Source of the DNA: Komagataeibacter sp. FXV3
GTDB lineage: Bacteria; Pseudomonadota; Alphaproteobacteria; Acetobacterales; Acetobacteraceae
Length of the DNA stretch: 64,000 bases
Assembly (NCBI RefSeq): GCF_015155755.1
Contig: NZ_VWPI01000124.1
Location: 46,593 to 110,592, forward strand
Reading direction: 5' to 3'
Shown: positions 15,739 through 24,625 of the stretch, piece by piece
How the letters are laid out: each line of letters begins with the position of its first letter
How positions within the stretch are numbered: the first letter of the stretch is position 1
The notes under the pieces: model-generated
What the model was told of the DNA's origin: nothing
Seen by the model: the letters and a program-made list of their open reading frames with translations, nothing else
Databases searched by the model: none
Translations under genes and position numbers: made by a program

Positions 15739-16542
15739 TTAGAACCGGTAGGCGATACCGGCGGAAACGACGGTCGGGTCCAGCGAGTCGTGGGCCGTGA
15801 CGCGGGGCATTTCCTGTGCATTGTTGCCTTCGGCCCATGCGTGCATGCGCACGAACATCTGCTTCACGTCGAAGTTGAAGAACCAGTTGCCAACCAGCTG
15901 GTAATCCACACCGGCATTGATGGACGGGCCACCGGTGAAGCCTGCGTTCAGCTTGCCGGTAATGCCGTTGTTCGCAGCGCTCATGTTATGGAACCACATG
16001 AACGTGCCGCCAACACCCACATACGGGTTCAGGCGCTTGTGCGGACGGAAATGCCACGCGACGGTCACCGTCGGCGGCAGCACCCAGGCGCTGCCCACGT
16101 CAAGCTTGCCACCCACCCGGCCACCTTCGGCCGCCACTTCATGACGGGTGCTGGTCGCGATCAGGTCCAGCGAGATGTTGTCGGTCAGGAAGTATTCGAA
16201 CGTCAGTTCCGGCATGACCTGGTTGGTGGTCTTGATGCGGGTGCCGTTCAGCGGGGTATAGCCGCTGCCGGTGTTCAGCCATGCACGGCTGTCACGATCT
16301 TCCGGCAGGACGCCAACGGCGGACAGACGGATCATGAAGTCACCCTTGCCCAGGCCGATCTTGGTGGTGGAGCAGGTCTGGAAGATACCGCAGTGACCCT
16401 TGGGCTGCGCCACCGGTACGGGCTGCGCCAGCGGTGCGTTGACGTAGGTGGAGGGCGCTGTCGTCTGCGCATGGACCGCGACGGGGGCCAGTGCCGTGGC
16501 GCCCAGTGCAGCCGACATGGCGAGTTTACGGATGTTCTTCAT
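15739..16542 (-). CDS. ompW: OmpW family outer-membrane protein
   Basis: A 267-residue protein with a signal peptide (MKNIRKLAMS start, cleavage after VHA-Q near residue 26) and an eight-strand barrel pattern ending in the aromatic C-terminus YRF. GKGDFMIRLSAVGVLPED and the LNPYVGVGG segment fit OmpW. OmpW makes a small hydrophobic channel and is FNR/ArcA-controlled in enterics. A perfect FNR box (16648-16661) lies about 105 bases upstream of the ATG. hemN follows almost immediately, so the two are probably co-transcribed at low oxygen. Confidence 0.88.
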   Translation of the reverse strand: MKNIRKLAMSAALGATALAPVAVHAQTTAPSTYVNAPLAQPVPVAQPKGHCGIFQTCSTTKIGLGKGDFMIRLSAVGVLPEDRDSRAWLNTGSGYTPLNGTRIKTTNQVMPELTFEYFLTDNISLDLIATSTRHEVAAEGGRVGGKLDVGSAWVLPPTVTVAWHFRPHKRLNPYVGVGGTFMWFHNMSAANNGITGKLNAGFTGGPSINAGVDYQLVGNWFFNFDVKQMFVRMHAWAEGNNAQEMPRVTAHDSLDPTVVSAGIAYRF

Positions 16543-16647
16543 CGTGAGCGGACCCTAGTTTATTCCGGCTGGCATGCAGGCGGGATCGTTAAGAATGTTC
16601 AATTTGATTTGTCAGGTGCAGAAATCACGCCCACCTAACATTCGGCT

Positions 16648-16661
16648 TTGATGTGAATCAA
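16648..16661. promoter_or_regulatory. Perfect FNR box upstream of ompW-hemN
   Basis: TTGAT-GTGA-ATCAA, a perfect match to the FNR/FixK consensus TTGAT-N4-ATCAA. It lies about 105 bases before the ompW ATG, directly after the stop of the GNAT-like gene. The fnr gene lies within 1 kb. Confidence 0.85.
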
Positions 16662-17165
16662 TCAGGATGGGTGAAGTATTTCCTTATTAGGGTCCAGCCT
16701 GACTGTTCTTTCGGTAATGTGGCTTGTTGAACACAGTTTCCGGACCGTGGCGTCCTGATTTAGCACCCGGTTACTATGGGACAGTGTGCGTATTGCATCA
16801 CACCCCATTTCCCGGGCCAGTGTTTCCATGGCGGGTAGCAGTGCATCAATGATCTGCTGCTGGTGGGTATAGGACAGGGTCAGGATATAATCCGCCGTCA
16901 GCGTGTCGCCTGAATACAGGTCGAACCCGCGGCGGAAGGTGGCCATGGCGCATGGCGGGCGGCCGGGGCCGTAATGGGCGACCAGGATGCCCTCATGCAC
17001 GCGGGTCCCCGACCGGGTCATCCTGCGTCCGATGCGTATCCAGTCCCGCAGCGAGATATGCGGCAGCGATATCCGGATCAGGGGATAAAGGAGCGGCACA
17101 TCTGTTCGGTCCAGTCGTCGGACCATGGGCGGGGGGACGGCCTGCACGCGTCGGATTTTCCTCAA
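16662..17165 (-). CDS. GNAT-like hypothetical protein
   Basis: A 167-residue basic protein that I do not recognise with certainty. The order of a central hydrophobic strand (ADYILTLSYT), a long helix with LLPAMETLAREMGCDAI and a following short strand resembles the second half of a GNAT acetyltransferase, but the acetyl-CoA loop R/QxxGxG/A is not visible. It lies between two perfect FNR boxes and is divergent from fnr, so oxygen-dependent expression is likely. Confidence 0.5.
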   Translation of the reverse strand: MRKIRRVQAVPPPMVRRLDRTDVPLLYPLIRISLPHISLRDWIRIGRRMTRSGTRVHEGILVAHYGPGRPPCAMATFRRGFDLYSGDTLTADYILTLSYTHQQQIIDALLPAMETLAREMGCDAIRTLSHSNRVLNQDATVRKLCSTSHITERTVRLDPNKEILHPS

Positions 17166-17226
17166 GAGCTTGGGGATTTTTTCTATGATACGTGTCTGTT
17201 TACCTGATATTTCCCGGCGGGACGCA

Positions 17227-17240
17227 TTGATTTACATCAA
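17227..17240. promoter_or_regulatory. Perfect FNR box between fnr and the GNAT-like gene
   Basis: TTGAT-TTAC-ATCAA, a perfect FNR consensus. It lies 117 bases before the fnr ATG and about 62 bases before the start of the divergent GNAT-like gene, so it could serve autoregulation of fnr and control of the neighbour. Confidence 0.85.
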
Positions 17241-17356
17241 ACCATCCGCCATACTCGGCGCTCTTGGCAAATGCATTAGTGTATTTCTAGGGAGCCAGGC
17301 ATGTCCGGTTACTTCGGCGCCGGAACGCAGGCGCCTGAAAGTGATTAGGAATAATT

Positions 17357-18124
17357 ATGTCGGATATGCCTTCGTGTCAGTTTGAATCGAGGCCTCGGCG
17401 TATCGTCATCGGCGCGGGTGGTGCACAGACCGATTTCTGCACGACGTGCAGCGTCCGCCCCACCAGCGTATGCAGCGTGATCGGGCCGGATGACATTTCC
17501 CGCCTGTCGGATGCGGCGGTGGAAACCATCATTCCCCCCGGTCGTGGCTTTATCGAGGAAGGCGCCCCGGCGACCGACTTTTTCAATGTCACATCCGGCA
17601 CGGTCAAGCTGTTCAAGGCGCTGCCCGATGGACGGCGCCAGATCACGGGTTTCGCCTCGCCGGGGCATTTCCTTGGCCTTGCGGTATCGGACAATTACGC
17701 CTTTGGCGCGGAAGCGGTGGATACGGTGCGGGTATGCCGTTTTTCACGCGACAAGATGGCCGACCTGCTGGACGATTTCCCCAAGCTGGAACGCCGCCTG
17801 CTGGAAGAGGCATCCAATGAACTGGTCGCGGCCCAGAACCAGATGCTGCTGCTGGGGCGCAAGACCGCGCGTGAACGCGTGGCCAGCTTCCTGCTGGACC
17901 AGATGCATGCAAGCCAGCTGCCCGGGCAGGAAGGTACTGGCGGTCGCTTGCACCTGCCCATGACGCGGGGTGATATTGCCGACTACCTTGGCCTGACCAT
18001 CGAAACCGTCAGCCGCACGCTGAGCTGGATGCGCAGCCAGGGCATGATCGAAGTGGGCAAGGGCTATGCCATCACCATCCTGTCGGTGGCGAAGCTTGAT
18101 GTGCTGGCCGCGGGCAATACCTAA
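17357..18124 (+). CDS. fnr: FNR-type [4Fe-4S] oxygen-sensing transcription regulator
   Basis: A 255-residue CRP/FNR-family protein. The N-terminus has cysteines at 7, 28, 31 and 39 and the central domain one at 127; the 28-31-39-127 set matches the cluster ligands of FNR/FnrL. The effector-binding fold covers about residues 45-160. The helix-turn-helix near 203-225 contains ETVSR with the Glu, Ser and Arg that read TTGAT half sites in FNR. AGGAAT precedes the ATG at 17357. A perfect FNR box in its own promoter suggests autoregulation. The stop codon overlaps that of the convergent permease gene. Confidence 0.92.
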   Translation: MSDMPSCQFESRPRRIVIGAGGAQTDFCTTCSVRPTSVCSVIGPDDISRLSDAAVETIIPPGRGFIEEGAPATDFFNVTSGTVKLFKALPDGRRQITGFASPGHFLGLAVSDNYAFGAEAVDTVRVCRFSRDKMADLLDDFPKLERRLLEEASNELVAAQNQMLLLGRKTARERVASFLLDQMHASQLPGQEGTGGRLHLPMTRGDIADYLGLTIETVSRTLSWMRSQGMIEVGKGYAITILSVAKLDVLAAGNT

Positions 18125-19386
18125 TCATCGTGTTCCGCCGGCCTGTCATCGGACAGGTCGGATGTATCCGTAAAGAGCGGTTTGGGTGGGGTGGTGCGTG
18201 CCGGCCCCCCCACGATGTGGCCGATCGGGGTCAGGATCTCCACATGATCACAGATGATCTTGAACACCGCCAGCAGGGGCACCGACAGGAATGCCCCGAA
18301 AATACCCCACAGCCAGTCCCAGAACATCAGTGATGCCATGACCAGAACCGGGTTGAGCGTGAAACGCCGCGCCAGCACCATGGGGGTGATCGTCTCACCT
18401 TCCGTCAGGTGGATGCATAGATAGATGGCGGGTGGCAGCAGCGCCTGCCACGCGGACGGGTAAATGAACAGCCCTACGAGAAAATAGATGATGATCCCCA
18501 TCATCGGCCCGATAATGGGAATGTAGTTCAGCAGGAACGCCATGACCCCCCACAGCAGCGGGTTGGGCATGCCCAGCAGCCAGCACTGCACCATGTTCAC
18601 CAGCCCGACCAGGCTGTTGATGATGGTGATGGTGGCCAGGTACTGCGAGACATTGCGTTCGATCTGGTAGGCGATCTGTACCGTGCGACGCTTGTCGGCA
18701 AAGGTGGGCATGATCTCCACAAAGCGGCGCAGCAGGCTGTCCCCCTGCGCCAGCAGGAAGAACAGCATCAGGATCATGGTGAAGAACTGGCCCATGAATG
18801 CCTGCGTGCCCAGCAGGATGGAGGAACTGAACCGGTCCAGCCCGCCCCCACCGGGATTCGAGACCACAATCACATGCCCGTCGGGCGTATCGGTCACGGA
18901 TGTCGGGTGGTCCACATGGCCGCCCGCAATGGTCATGAAATTGTGGATGCGGTCGGATGCGCTGTTCATCAGCTGGAACGGACCGCGCAGGAAGGCCAGC
19001 CGTTCCTGTAGCGTATTGATCGCCTCGGGCGCGCGTTCCAGCCAGCCGGTGGCGGGCACGGAAATGGCGGTGCCCACCGCGCCGACAACACCGAATACAC
19101 ACAGGATCAGGCACAGTGCCGCCAGCGGCTTGGGCAGATGCAGGCGCGTATGCAGGAAGCGCAGCGGCGTGGACAGCAGCAGGTTCACCACCAGCGCCAG
19201 GATCATGGGCAGGATGATGGCGGATGCGAAATACAGGGTATAGAAAACCGCCAGTACACTCAGCAGCAGCAGGCAGGCGGTGCGTGTGTCGATGCGGCTG
19301 TGGCGCATGACCTCGATGGCACGCTGCTGCTGTATCTGTTCATAAGAGGGTTGTGGTGGGGTTGGCTCTGTCTCGGGCGGCATCAA
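18121..19386 (-). CDS. AI-2E family (PerM/YhhT) membrane permease
   Basis: A 421-residue inner-membrane protein with about seven to eight hydrophobic segments and the family blocks LRFLHTRLHLPKPLAAL, NSLVGLVNMVQCWLLGMPNPLLWGVMAFLLNYIPIIGP (in pieces) and the C-terminal FGAFLSVPLLAVFKI. Members include the AI-2 exporter TqsA and sodium-proton antiporters, so the substrate cannot be assigned. The N-terminus is Pro/Gln-rich and cytosolic. It is convergent with fnr, the stop codons overlapping. Confidence 0.88.
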   Translation of the reverse strand: MMPPETEPTPPQPSYEQIQQQRAIEVMRHSRIDTRTACLLLLSVLAVFYTLYFASAIILPMILALVVNLLLSTPLRFLHTRLHLPKPLAALCLILCVFGVVGAVGTAISVPATGWLERAPEAINTLQERLAFLRGPFQLMNSASDRIHNFMTIAGGHVDHPTSVTDTPDGHVIVVSNPGGGGLDRFSSSILLGTQAFMGQFFTMILMLFFLLAQGDSLLRRFVEIMPTFADKRRTVQIAYQIERNVSQYLATITIINSLVGLVNMVQCWLLGMPNPLLWGVMAFLLNYIPIIGPMMGIIIYFLVGLFIYPSAWQALLPPAIYLCIHLTEGETITPMVLARRFTLNPVLVMASLMFWDWLWGIFGAFLSVPLLAVFKIICDHVEILTPIGHIVGGPARTTPPKPLFTDTSDLSDDRPAEHDD

Positions 19387-19679
19387 TCAGGTCCTGAGGT
19401 CGTGCTGGCGTGGCCCCAACGGGGTTTGGCGTTCCTGTGCCCGCTTCATTCGTATCGTACCAATCCGTTCCTTATGGCGGCATATGAAAGGCAGGACCAA
19501 GGTTTTTGGCACATTCCCGCTACGCAACCATTGCAGGGGGAGGCTGCACGTACACGGTAACGTGAATTTTTGGACCCCATATGGCGGAAGACGGCACTTG
19601 AAAGCACGATTGGACAGGGCTCAAATACCTCAACACGGAGGCTGCGGCCTTCTGGCACCATAAACCAATGGAGAGTCCC

Positions 19680-19760
19680 ATGGCCTGGAATACCCCCAAG
19701 ATCGTTGAAGTCCCCCTGGGCGCCGAGATCAACAGCTACGTCTGCGGCGAAAAGAAGTAA
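19680..19760 (+). CDS. pqqA: PQQ precursor peptide PqqA
   Basis: A 26-residue peptide, MAWNTPKIVE then VPLGAEINSYVCGEKK. Glu16 and Tyr20 of the E-x3-Y motif are the residues whose carbons and nitrogens become pyrroloquinoline quinone. GGAGAG lies just before the ATG. It is the first gene of pqqABCDE and is followed by a strong hairpin with a T tract before pqqB. That arrangement lets the precursor be made in excess over the enzymes. It is too short for many gene finders. Confidence 0.97.
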   Translation: MAWNTPKIVEVPLGAEINSYVCGEKK

Positions 19761-19765
19761 GGAAC

Positions 19766-19802
19766 ATCGCCGCCTGTCTCGCACAGGCGGCGATTTTCTT
19801 TT
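19766..19802 (+). terminator. Attenuator/terminator between pqqA and pqqB
   Basis: A perfect twelve-base-pair stem ATCGCCGCCTGT/ACAGGCGGCGAT (19766-19777 with 19783-19794), five-base loop, then TTTCTTTT. It would end most pqqA transcripts and let a fraction read into pqqB-E, whose first ATG is 14 bases beyond. Confidence 0.88.
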
Positions 19803-19815
19803 ACAGTCTGCGTCC

Positions 19816-20739
19816 ATGATCGACATTATCGTTCTCGGCGCGGCGGCGGGTGGCGGATTTCCGCAATGGAATTCCAATGCTCCCGGTTGCAGGCGGGCCA
19901 GGGCCGGCGATCCGGCAGCCCTGCCCCGCACACAGGCTTCCATTGCCATAAGTGGGGATGGAAAGAACTGGTTCGTGGTCAACGCTTCCCCTGACCTGCG
20001 GACCCAGATAAACCAGACACCTGCCCTGCACCCAAGCGAAGGCCTGCGTTCAACGCCCATCGCCGGTGTCATCCTGACGGGTGGTGAGGTGGATACCATT
20101 ACCGGGCTGCTCACCCTGCGTGAACGCCAGCCCTTTACCCTGCTGGCCACGCCAGAAGTGCTGTCCATGCTGGATGCCAATCCCATTTTTGAAGCCCTGA
20201 ACCGCGCGGTCGTAACCCGCACGCCCATGGGACTCGACACGCCACTGGCGCTGAAGCTGACCGATGGCACCCCCGCGGGCCTGACCATCGTGCCGTTCGC
20301 GGTGCCGGGCAAGGTGCCGCTTTATGCCGAATCCGGGCCTGATCCGGCTGCAATCTGTGAAAATGGTGAAACGGTCGGGCTGGAAATATCCGACGGCAAA
20401 CATCGTGTCTGTTTCGTGCCGGGCTGCGCGCGCATGACCGATAACCTGCGGGTGCGCCTGCGTGGGGCGGATGCTGTGTTCTTTGACGGCACGCTGTGGG
20501 TGGATGACGAAATGGTGCGCGCGGGCCTGGGTGAAAAGACCGGCCGCCGCATGGGTCACATGTCCATGGATGGCATGGACGGTACCATCGCCGCCCTGCG
20601 TGACCTGGGCATCAAGCGCAGGATTTTCATACACATCAACAATTCCAACCCCGTTCTGCTGGCGGATTCGCCCGAACGCGCCGCCGTCGAGGCGGCGGGG
20701 TGGGAAATCTCCCATGACGGGATGAGGATTACGGCATGA
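19816..20739 (+). CDS. pqqB: PQQ biosynthesis protein PqqB
   Basis: A 307-residue metallo-beta-lactamase-fold protein starting MIDIIVLGAAAGGGFPQWNS. PqqB is thought to act as an iron-dependent hydroxylase on the Glu-Tyr intermediate. The segment RRMGHMSMDG and FIHINNSNPVL near the C-terminus fit the family and carry metal-ligand candidates. The frame is open back to 19570, but the ATG at 19816 matches the conserved N-terminus. It overlaps pqqC by four bases. Confidence 0.96.
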   Translation: MIDIIVLGAAAGGGFPQWNSNAPGCRRARAGDPAALPRTQASIAISGDGKNWFVVNASPDLRTQINQTPALHPSEGLRSTPIAGVILTGGEVDTITGLLTLRERQPFTLLATPEVLSMLDANPIFEALNRAVVTRTPMGLDTPLALKLTDGTPAGLTIVPFAVPGKVPLYAESGPDPAAICENGETVGLEISDGKHRVCFVPGCARMTDNLRVRLRGADAVFFDGTLWVDDEMVRAGLGEKTGRRMGHMSMDGMDGTIAALRDLGIKRRIFIHINNSNPVLLADSPERAAVEAAGWEISHDGMRITA

Positions 20740-21473
20740 GCGGAAAACTGCTTTCCCCCGATGAACTTGAAACCGCACTGCGCGCCATCGGGGCGGAACG
20801 CTACCATAACCTGCACCCCTTCCATCGTGCCCTGCACGACGGCAGGCTCAACCGTGCGCAGGTGCAGGCCTGGGCGCTGAACCGCTATTATTATCAGGCC
20901 AGCATTCCGGCCAAGGACGCAACCCTGCTGGCCCGCCTGCCCACGGCGGAACTGCGGCGCGAATGGCGCAGGCGGCTGGTGGACCATGATGGTGATGCAC
21001 CGGGCACCGGCGGTGTTGCGCGCTGGCTCAAGCTGACCGACGGGCTGGGGCTGGACCGCGCCTATGTGGAGTCGCTGGAGGGGCTGCTGCCCGCCACCCG
21101 TTTCGCGGTGGATGCCTATGTAGCCTTCGTGCGCGACCGTTCCATCCTGGAAGCCATTGCCTCGTCCCTGACCGAACTGTTCTCGCCTACCATCATAAGC
21201 GAGCGTGTGGCCGGCATGCTGCGGCATTATGACTTCATTACGCCTGAGACGCTGGCCTATTTCCAGCCGCGCCTGACACAGGCCCCGCGGGATTCCGATT
21301 TCGCGCTGGGTTACGTGAAAGAACATGCCCGCACACCCGAACAGCAGAAAGCGGTGCTGGATGCGCTAAAGTTCAAGTGCGGCGTCCTGTGGGCCATGCT
21401 GGATGAACTGGAATACGCCTACGTCAATCCTGCGCGTATTCCCCCCGGTGCCTTCCGTCCGGACGCGGCATGA
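20736..21473 (+). CDS. pqqC: Pyrroloquinoline-quinone synthase PqqC
   Basis: A 245-residue all-helical, cofactor-free oxidase that performs the last step: ring closure and an eight-electron oxidation to PQQ. Typical segments are YHNLHPFHRALHDG with active-site His and Arg, WALNRYYYQASIPAKDA, and the YFQPRLTQAPRDSDFALGYV region. It overlaps pqqB and pqqD by four bases (ATGA), so translation is coupled along the operon. Confidence 0.97.
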   Translation: MSGKLLSPDELETALRAIGAERYHNLHPFHRALHDGRLNRAQVQAWALNRYYYQASIPAKDATLLARLPTAELRREWRRRLVDHDGDAPGTGGVARWLKLTDGLGLDRAYVESLEGLLPATRFAVDAYVAFVRDRSILEAIASSLTELFSPTIISERVAGMLRHYDFITPETLAYFQPRLTQAPRDSDFALGYVKEHARTPEQQKAVLDALKFKCGVLWAMLDELEYAYVNPARIPPGAFRPDAA

Positions 21474-21754
21474 CCACCACGGACCTGACAGACGACAGTA
21501 TCATCCGTTTCGTGCGCGGGGTCCGGCTGCAGCATGACCGCGTGCGCGAACGGTGGATCATACAGGCCCCGGAACGGGCCTTCATACCTGATCCCATTGC
21601 AGCCGAGGTGCTGAAACTGGTCGATGGCACCCGCACGCTGGGCCAGATCGTGTCCGAACTGGCCACCCGGTTTGCCGCCCCGGTTGATGTGATCGGTCAC
21701 GATGTCCATGTCATGGTCAGTGACCTTATTACCCGGCAGGTGCTGGTGGCATGA
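21470..21754 (+). CDS. pqqD: PqqA-binding chaperone PqqD
   Basis: A 94-residue winged-helix RRE protein that binds PqqA and delivers it to PqqE. Conserved parts are GVRLQHDRVRERWIIQAPER, LKLVDGTRTLGQIV and a C-terminal region ending VLVA. The gene is separate here, whereas some methylotrophs fuse it to pqqC. Overlaps pqqC and pqqE by four bases each. Confidence 0.96.
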   Translation: MTTTDLTDDSIIRFVRGVRLQHDRVRERWIIQAPERAFIPDPIAAEVLKLVDGTRTLGQIVSELATRFAAPVDVIGHDVHVMVSDLITRQVLVA

Positions 21755-22857
21755 CAGAAACCATTCTTTCCCCCATGAGCCTTCTGGCGGAACTGACGCA
21801 TCGCTGCCCGTTGCAGTGTCCGTACTGTTCCAACCCGATCGCACTTGAACCCCGCCGTAATGAACTGCCCACGCAGGATTGGATCAGCGTGTTGGACCAG
21901 GCTGCCGAAATGGGCGTGCTGCAGGTCCATTTCTCCGGCGGGGAACCCATGAGCCGCCCGGACCTGCCGGACCTGATCCGGCATGCGGTGGGGCTGGGGT
22001 TGTACACCAACCTCATCACCTCTGGCGTGCTGCTGAACGAAAAGACGTTTCCGGCACTGGTGGAAGCCGGGCTGGACCATGTCCAGCTGTCCTTTCAGGA
22101 TATCGACACCGCCAATGCCGAACATGTGGGTGGTATGAAGGGTGCCCAGGCACGCAAGATGGAAGCGGCAAGGCTGGTGGTGGCGGATGGCATGCCGCTG
22201 ACGCTGAATTTCGTCATTTACCGCGAAAACGCTGCCCGCGTGCCGCAGATGCTTGAAGCCGCGGTGGAAATGGGTGCCCGCCGGGTCGAGATCGCGCATA
22301 CGCAGTATTATGGCTGGGGGCTGGCCAATCGCGCGGCCCTCATGCCCACGGCGCAGCAGCTTGAACAGACCACGCAGGCCGTGGAGGCCGCGCGTGAAAA
22401 ATACACGGGCCGCCTGGCCATAGATTACGTGACGCCGGATTATTATGCCGACCGTCCCAAGCCGTGCATGGGGGGCTGGGGACGCCGGTTCATCAATATC
22501 TCCCCGTCTGGCCGGGTGCTGCCCTGTCATGCAGCCGAAACGATCCCCAATGTCGCCTTTCCCGATGTGCGGCACGATACGCTGGCGCATATCTGGCGCG
22601 ATTCCCCGCTATTCACCATGTTCCGTGGCACGGACTGGATGCCGCAGCCCTGCCGTAGCTGTGACCAGCGGGAAAAGGACTGGGGTGGCTGCCGTTGTCA
22701 GGCGCTGGCGCTGGCAGGGGATGCTGCGGCGACCGATCCCGTCTGCAGCCGCGCGCCCGACCATGAACGGGTTGTCAGGGTGCTGGAAACCCTGCCTGCC
22801 GAACCGCCACCCTTCCGGTATCGTCGTTACACGCGTGCTACGGATGAGGTCGGCTGA
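21751..22857 (+). CDS. pqqE: Radical-SAM enzyme PqqE
   Basis: A 368-residue radical-SAM protein that links Glu16 and Tyr20 of PqqA, the first step of PQQ synthesis. The SAM cluster motif is CPLQCPYC near residue 18, followed by VHFSGGEPMSRPDL, and the C-terminal SPASM domain carries cysteines in KPCMGGWG, LPCHAAE, QPCRSCDQREKDWGGCRC. It is the last pqq gene; no pqqF follows, so PqqA is processed by a protease encoded elsewhere. Its last 20 bases overlap the end of the convergent chvG gene. Confidence 0.97.
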   Translation: MTETILSPMSLLAELTHRCPLQCPYCSNPIALEPRRNELPTQDWISVLDQAAEMGVLQVHFSGGEPMSRPDLPDLIRHAVGLGLYTNLITSGVLLNEKTFPALVEAGLDHVQLSFQDIDTANAEHVGGMKGAQARKMEAARLVVADGMPLTLNFVIYRENAARVPQMLEAAVEMGARRVEIAHTQYYGWGLANRAALMPTAQQLEQTTQAVEAAREKYTGRLAIDYVTPDYYADRPKPCMGGWGRRFINISPSGRVLPCHAAETIPNVAFPDVRHDTLAHIWRDSPLFTMFRGTDWMPQPCRSCDQREKDWGGCRCQALALAGDAAATDPVCSRAPDHERVVRVLETLPAEPPPFRYRRYTRATDEVG

Positions 22858-24616
22858 CCTCCGCCTTCACATCTACCCGCGGCAGGCAGATCACGAAGCG
22901 CGCACCCAGTATGTGACCATCGGCATCAATACGGTTTTCCGCACTGATGTTACCGCGCAGGGCTTCGATGATCTGCTTGCTTATGGACAGGCCAAGGCCT
23001 GAATGCTGCCCGAAATTCTCGCTGCTGGGACGTTCGGAATAAAAACGGTCAAAAATGTTGTCCAGCTTGGCCTGCGGAATGCCAGGGCCGTCATCACTGA
23101 CCGCGATTTCCACCATGCTGCCCGCCGGTACCGCGCTGAGCAGGATCTTGCCATCGGGTGGGGAGAAGGAAATCGCGTTGCCGATCAGGTTGCGCAGCAC
23201 CTGCACCAGCCTGTCTTCCACCGCAAGGACGGTCAGCCGCCGTTCGGGACTATCGCCACTGCTGGCCACGGCCATGTAGGGCTGTCCCGGCTGGCGGGTC
23301 GCCTGGTGTATTTCCGTCAGTACCGACAGCAATGGCACGATGGCAATCGGTTCGGCCCGCGCGCGCGACAGTTCCGCATCCACGCGGCTGGCGTCGGAAA
23401 TATCGGTAATCAGGCGGTCAAGCCTGCGCACGTCGTCATTGATGATCGACAGCAGGCGTCGCTGGCGTTCGGGATCGTCGATGCGCAGCAGGCTTTCAAT
23501 GGCCGAGCGGATGGAGGACAGCGGGTTCTTGATTTCATGGCTGACATCGGCCGCAAACCGTTCGATGGCGTCCATGCGGGCCCATAGCGCGCTGGCGCTG
23601 TCCTGCAGCGCGCGGGCGACTTCCCCGATTTCATCGCGTCGCGCCAGCAGGCGTTCGGGCACCATGTCCGTCCGGTTGGAGGATTCGCGCATGGTATGGG
23701 CCGACGCCGCCAGCCGCAGCAGCGGGCGTGCAATGGTCAGCGACAGGTACCATGACAGCAGGATGGTCAGCGCCAGCGCCATGAGGAACAGCGACAGGAT
23801 GGATGACCGCACGGCAAACAGCGAACGGTCCACGTCGCGCGCTTCGCGCGTAAGCTGGATGATGCCCACCGTCGTCCGCCCGTCATGCATGACGGGTTCG
23901 GCCACCGTGACCATAAGCTGGTGGTTGGCGTTGCGGCGGATATAGGGCGGGATTTCCATGACCCGTGTGCCATCGGGCTGGGTCACGGGCTGGATGGAGG
24001 GATCGGAATCCGGCGTGTCCAGCGTCATGATTCGCTCACCCGACAGGGTGGGCAGTTGCGCCAGCAGCCAGTTGTACAGCCGTTCGCCCATGTTGACCGA
24101 TGGGGGGTACAGGGGCGAATGCTCGTCCTCTTCCGCCGGTGGCGGGGCCTGCCTGCCCGCATCGCCATGGTGGTCGGCCTGTTCCACGCGGCTGTCGGCC
24201 ACGACCTGCCCGTCAGGGGCGAACAGGCGGGCATGCGCGCTGGGGCTTGGTTCCGTCAGGCGCAGCAGCAGCGGGCGGGCAAGCGTGGGTTCCAGCGTGA
24301 CATCACGGCGGGAAATGATGACGGCGCTCTGTCCCAGCGCGCCGGCATAGATCCGCGCCTGTTCACGCAGTGCCGAGACCTCGGCTTCCAGCAGGCTGTT
24401 CTGGAACTGCGTCAGGTACAGCAGCGTCAGCGCCAGCAGTCCCAGCGGAAGCGTATTGACCAGCAGGATGCGCCGCATGAGCGGCGAGACCAGACGCGTG
24501 CGATATTCCATGAATTCCGCGACCGCGTTCCTGCCCTCCCCGCTCCACCGGCGCGGGATCAGGCGGCGCAGTCGGGGCGGTACTGCAGATGTAAGGGAAA
24601 GAACGGGATGCGGCAT
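22838..24616 (-). CDS. chvG: ChvG/ExoS-type sensor histidine kinase
   Basis: A 592-residue inner-membrane kinase with two membrane segments (about 48-70 and 272-296) enclosing a periplasmic domain of about 200 residues, a HAMP region, and the phospho-acceptor His360 in ADVSHEIKNPLSS. The ATPase part has LRNLIGNAISFS (N box), VSDDGPGIPQ (G1) and GLGLSISKQI (G2). ChvG senses acid and cell-envelope conditions and phosphorylates ChvI; in alphaproteobacteria the pair controls surface polysaccharide and envelope genes. It starts 10 bases after chvI. In many relatives hprK follows chvG, but not here. Confidence 0.9.
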   Translation of the reverse strand: MPHPVLSLTSAVPPRLRRLIPRRWSGEGRNAVAEFMEYRTRLVSPLMRRILLVNTLPLGLLALTLLYLTQFQNSLLEAEVSALREQARIYAGALGQSAVIISRRDVTLEPTLARPLLLRLTEPSPSAHARLFAPDGQVVADSRVEQADHHGDAGRQAPPPAEEDEHSPLYPPSVNMGERLYNWLLAQLPTLSGERIMTLDTPDSDPSIQPVTQPDGTRVMEIPPYIRRNANHQLMVTVAEPVMHDGRTTVGIIQLTREARDVDRSLFAVRSSILSLFLMALALTILLSWYLSLTIARPLLRLAASAHTMRESSNRTDMVPERLLARRDEIGEVARALQDSASALWARMDAIERFAADVSHEIKNPLSSIRSAIESLLRIDDPERQRRLLSIINDDVRRLDRLITDISDASRVDAELSRARAEPIAIVPLLSVLTEIHQATRQPGQPYMAVASSGDSPERRLTVLAVEDRLVQVLRNLIGNAISFSPPDGKILLSAVPAGSMVEIAVSDDGPGIPQAKLDNIFDRFYSERPSSENFGQHSGLGLSISKQIIEALRGNISAENRIDADGHILGARFVICLPRVDVKAEVSRPHP

Positions 24617-24625
24617 CCGGCTGTA

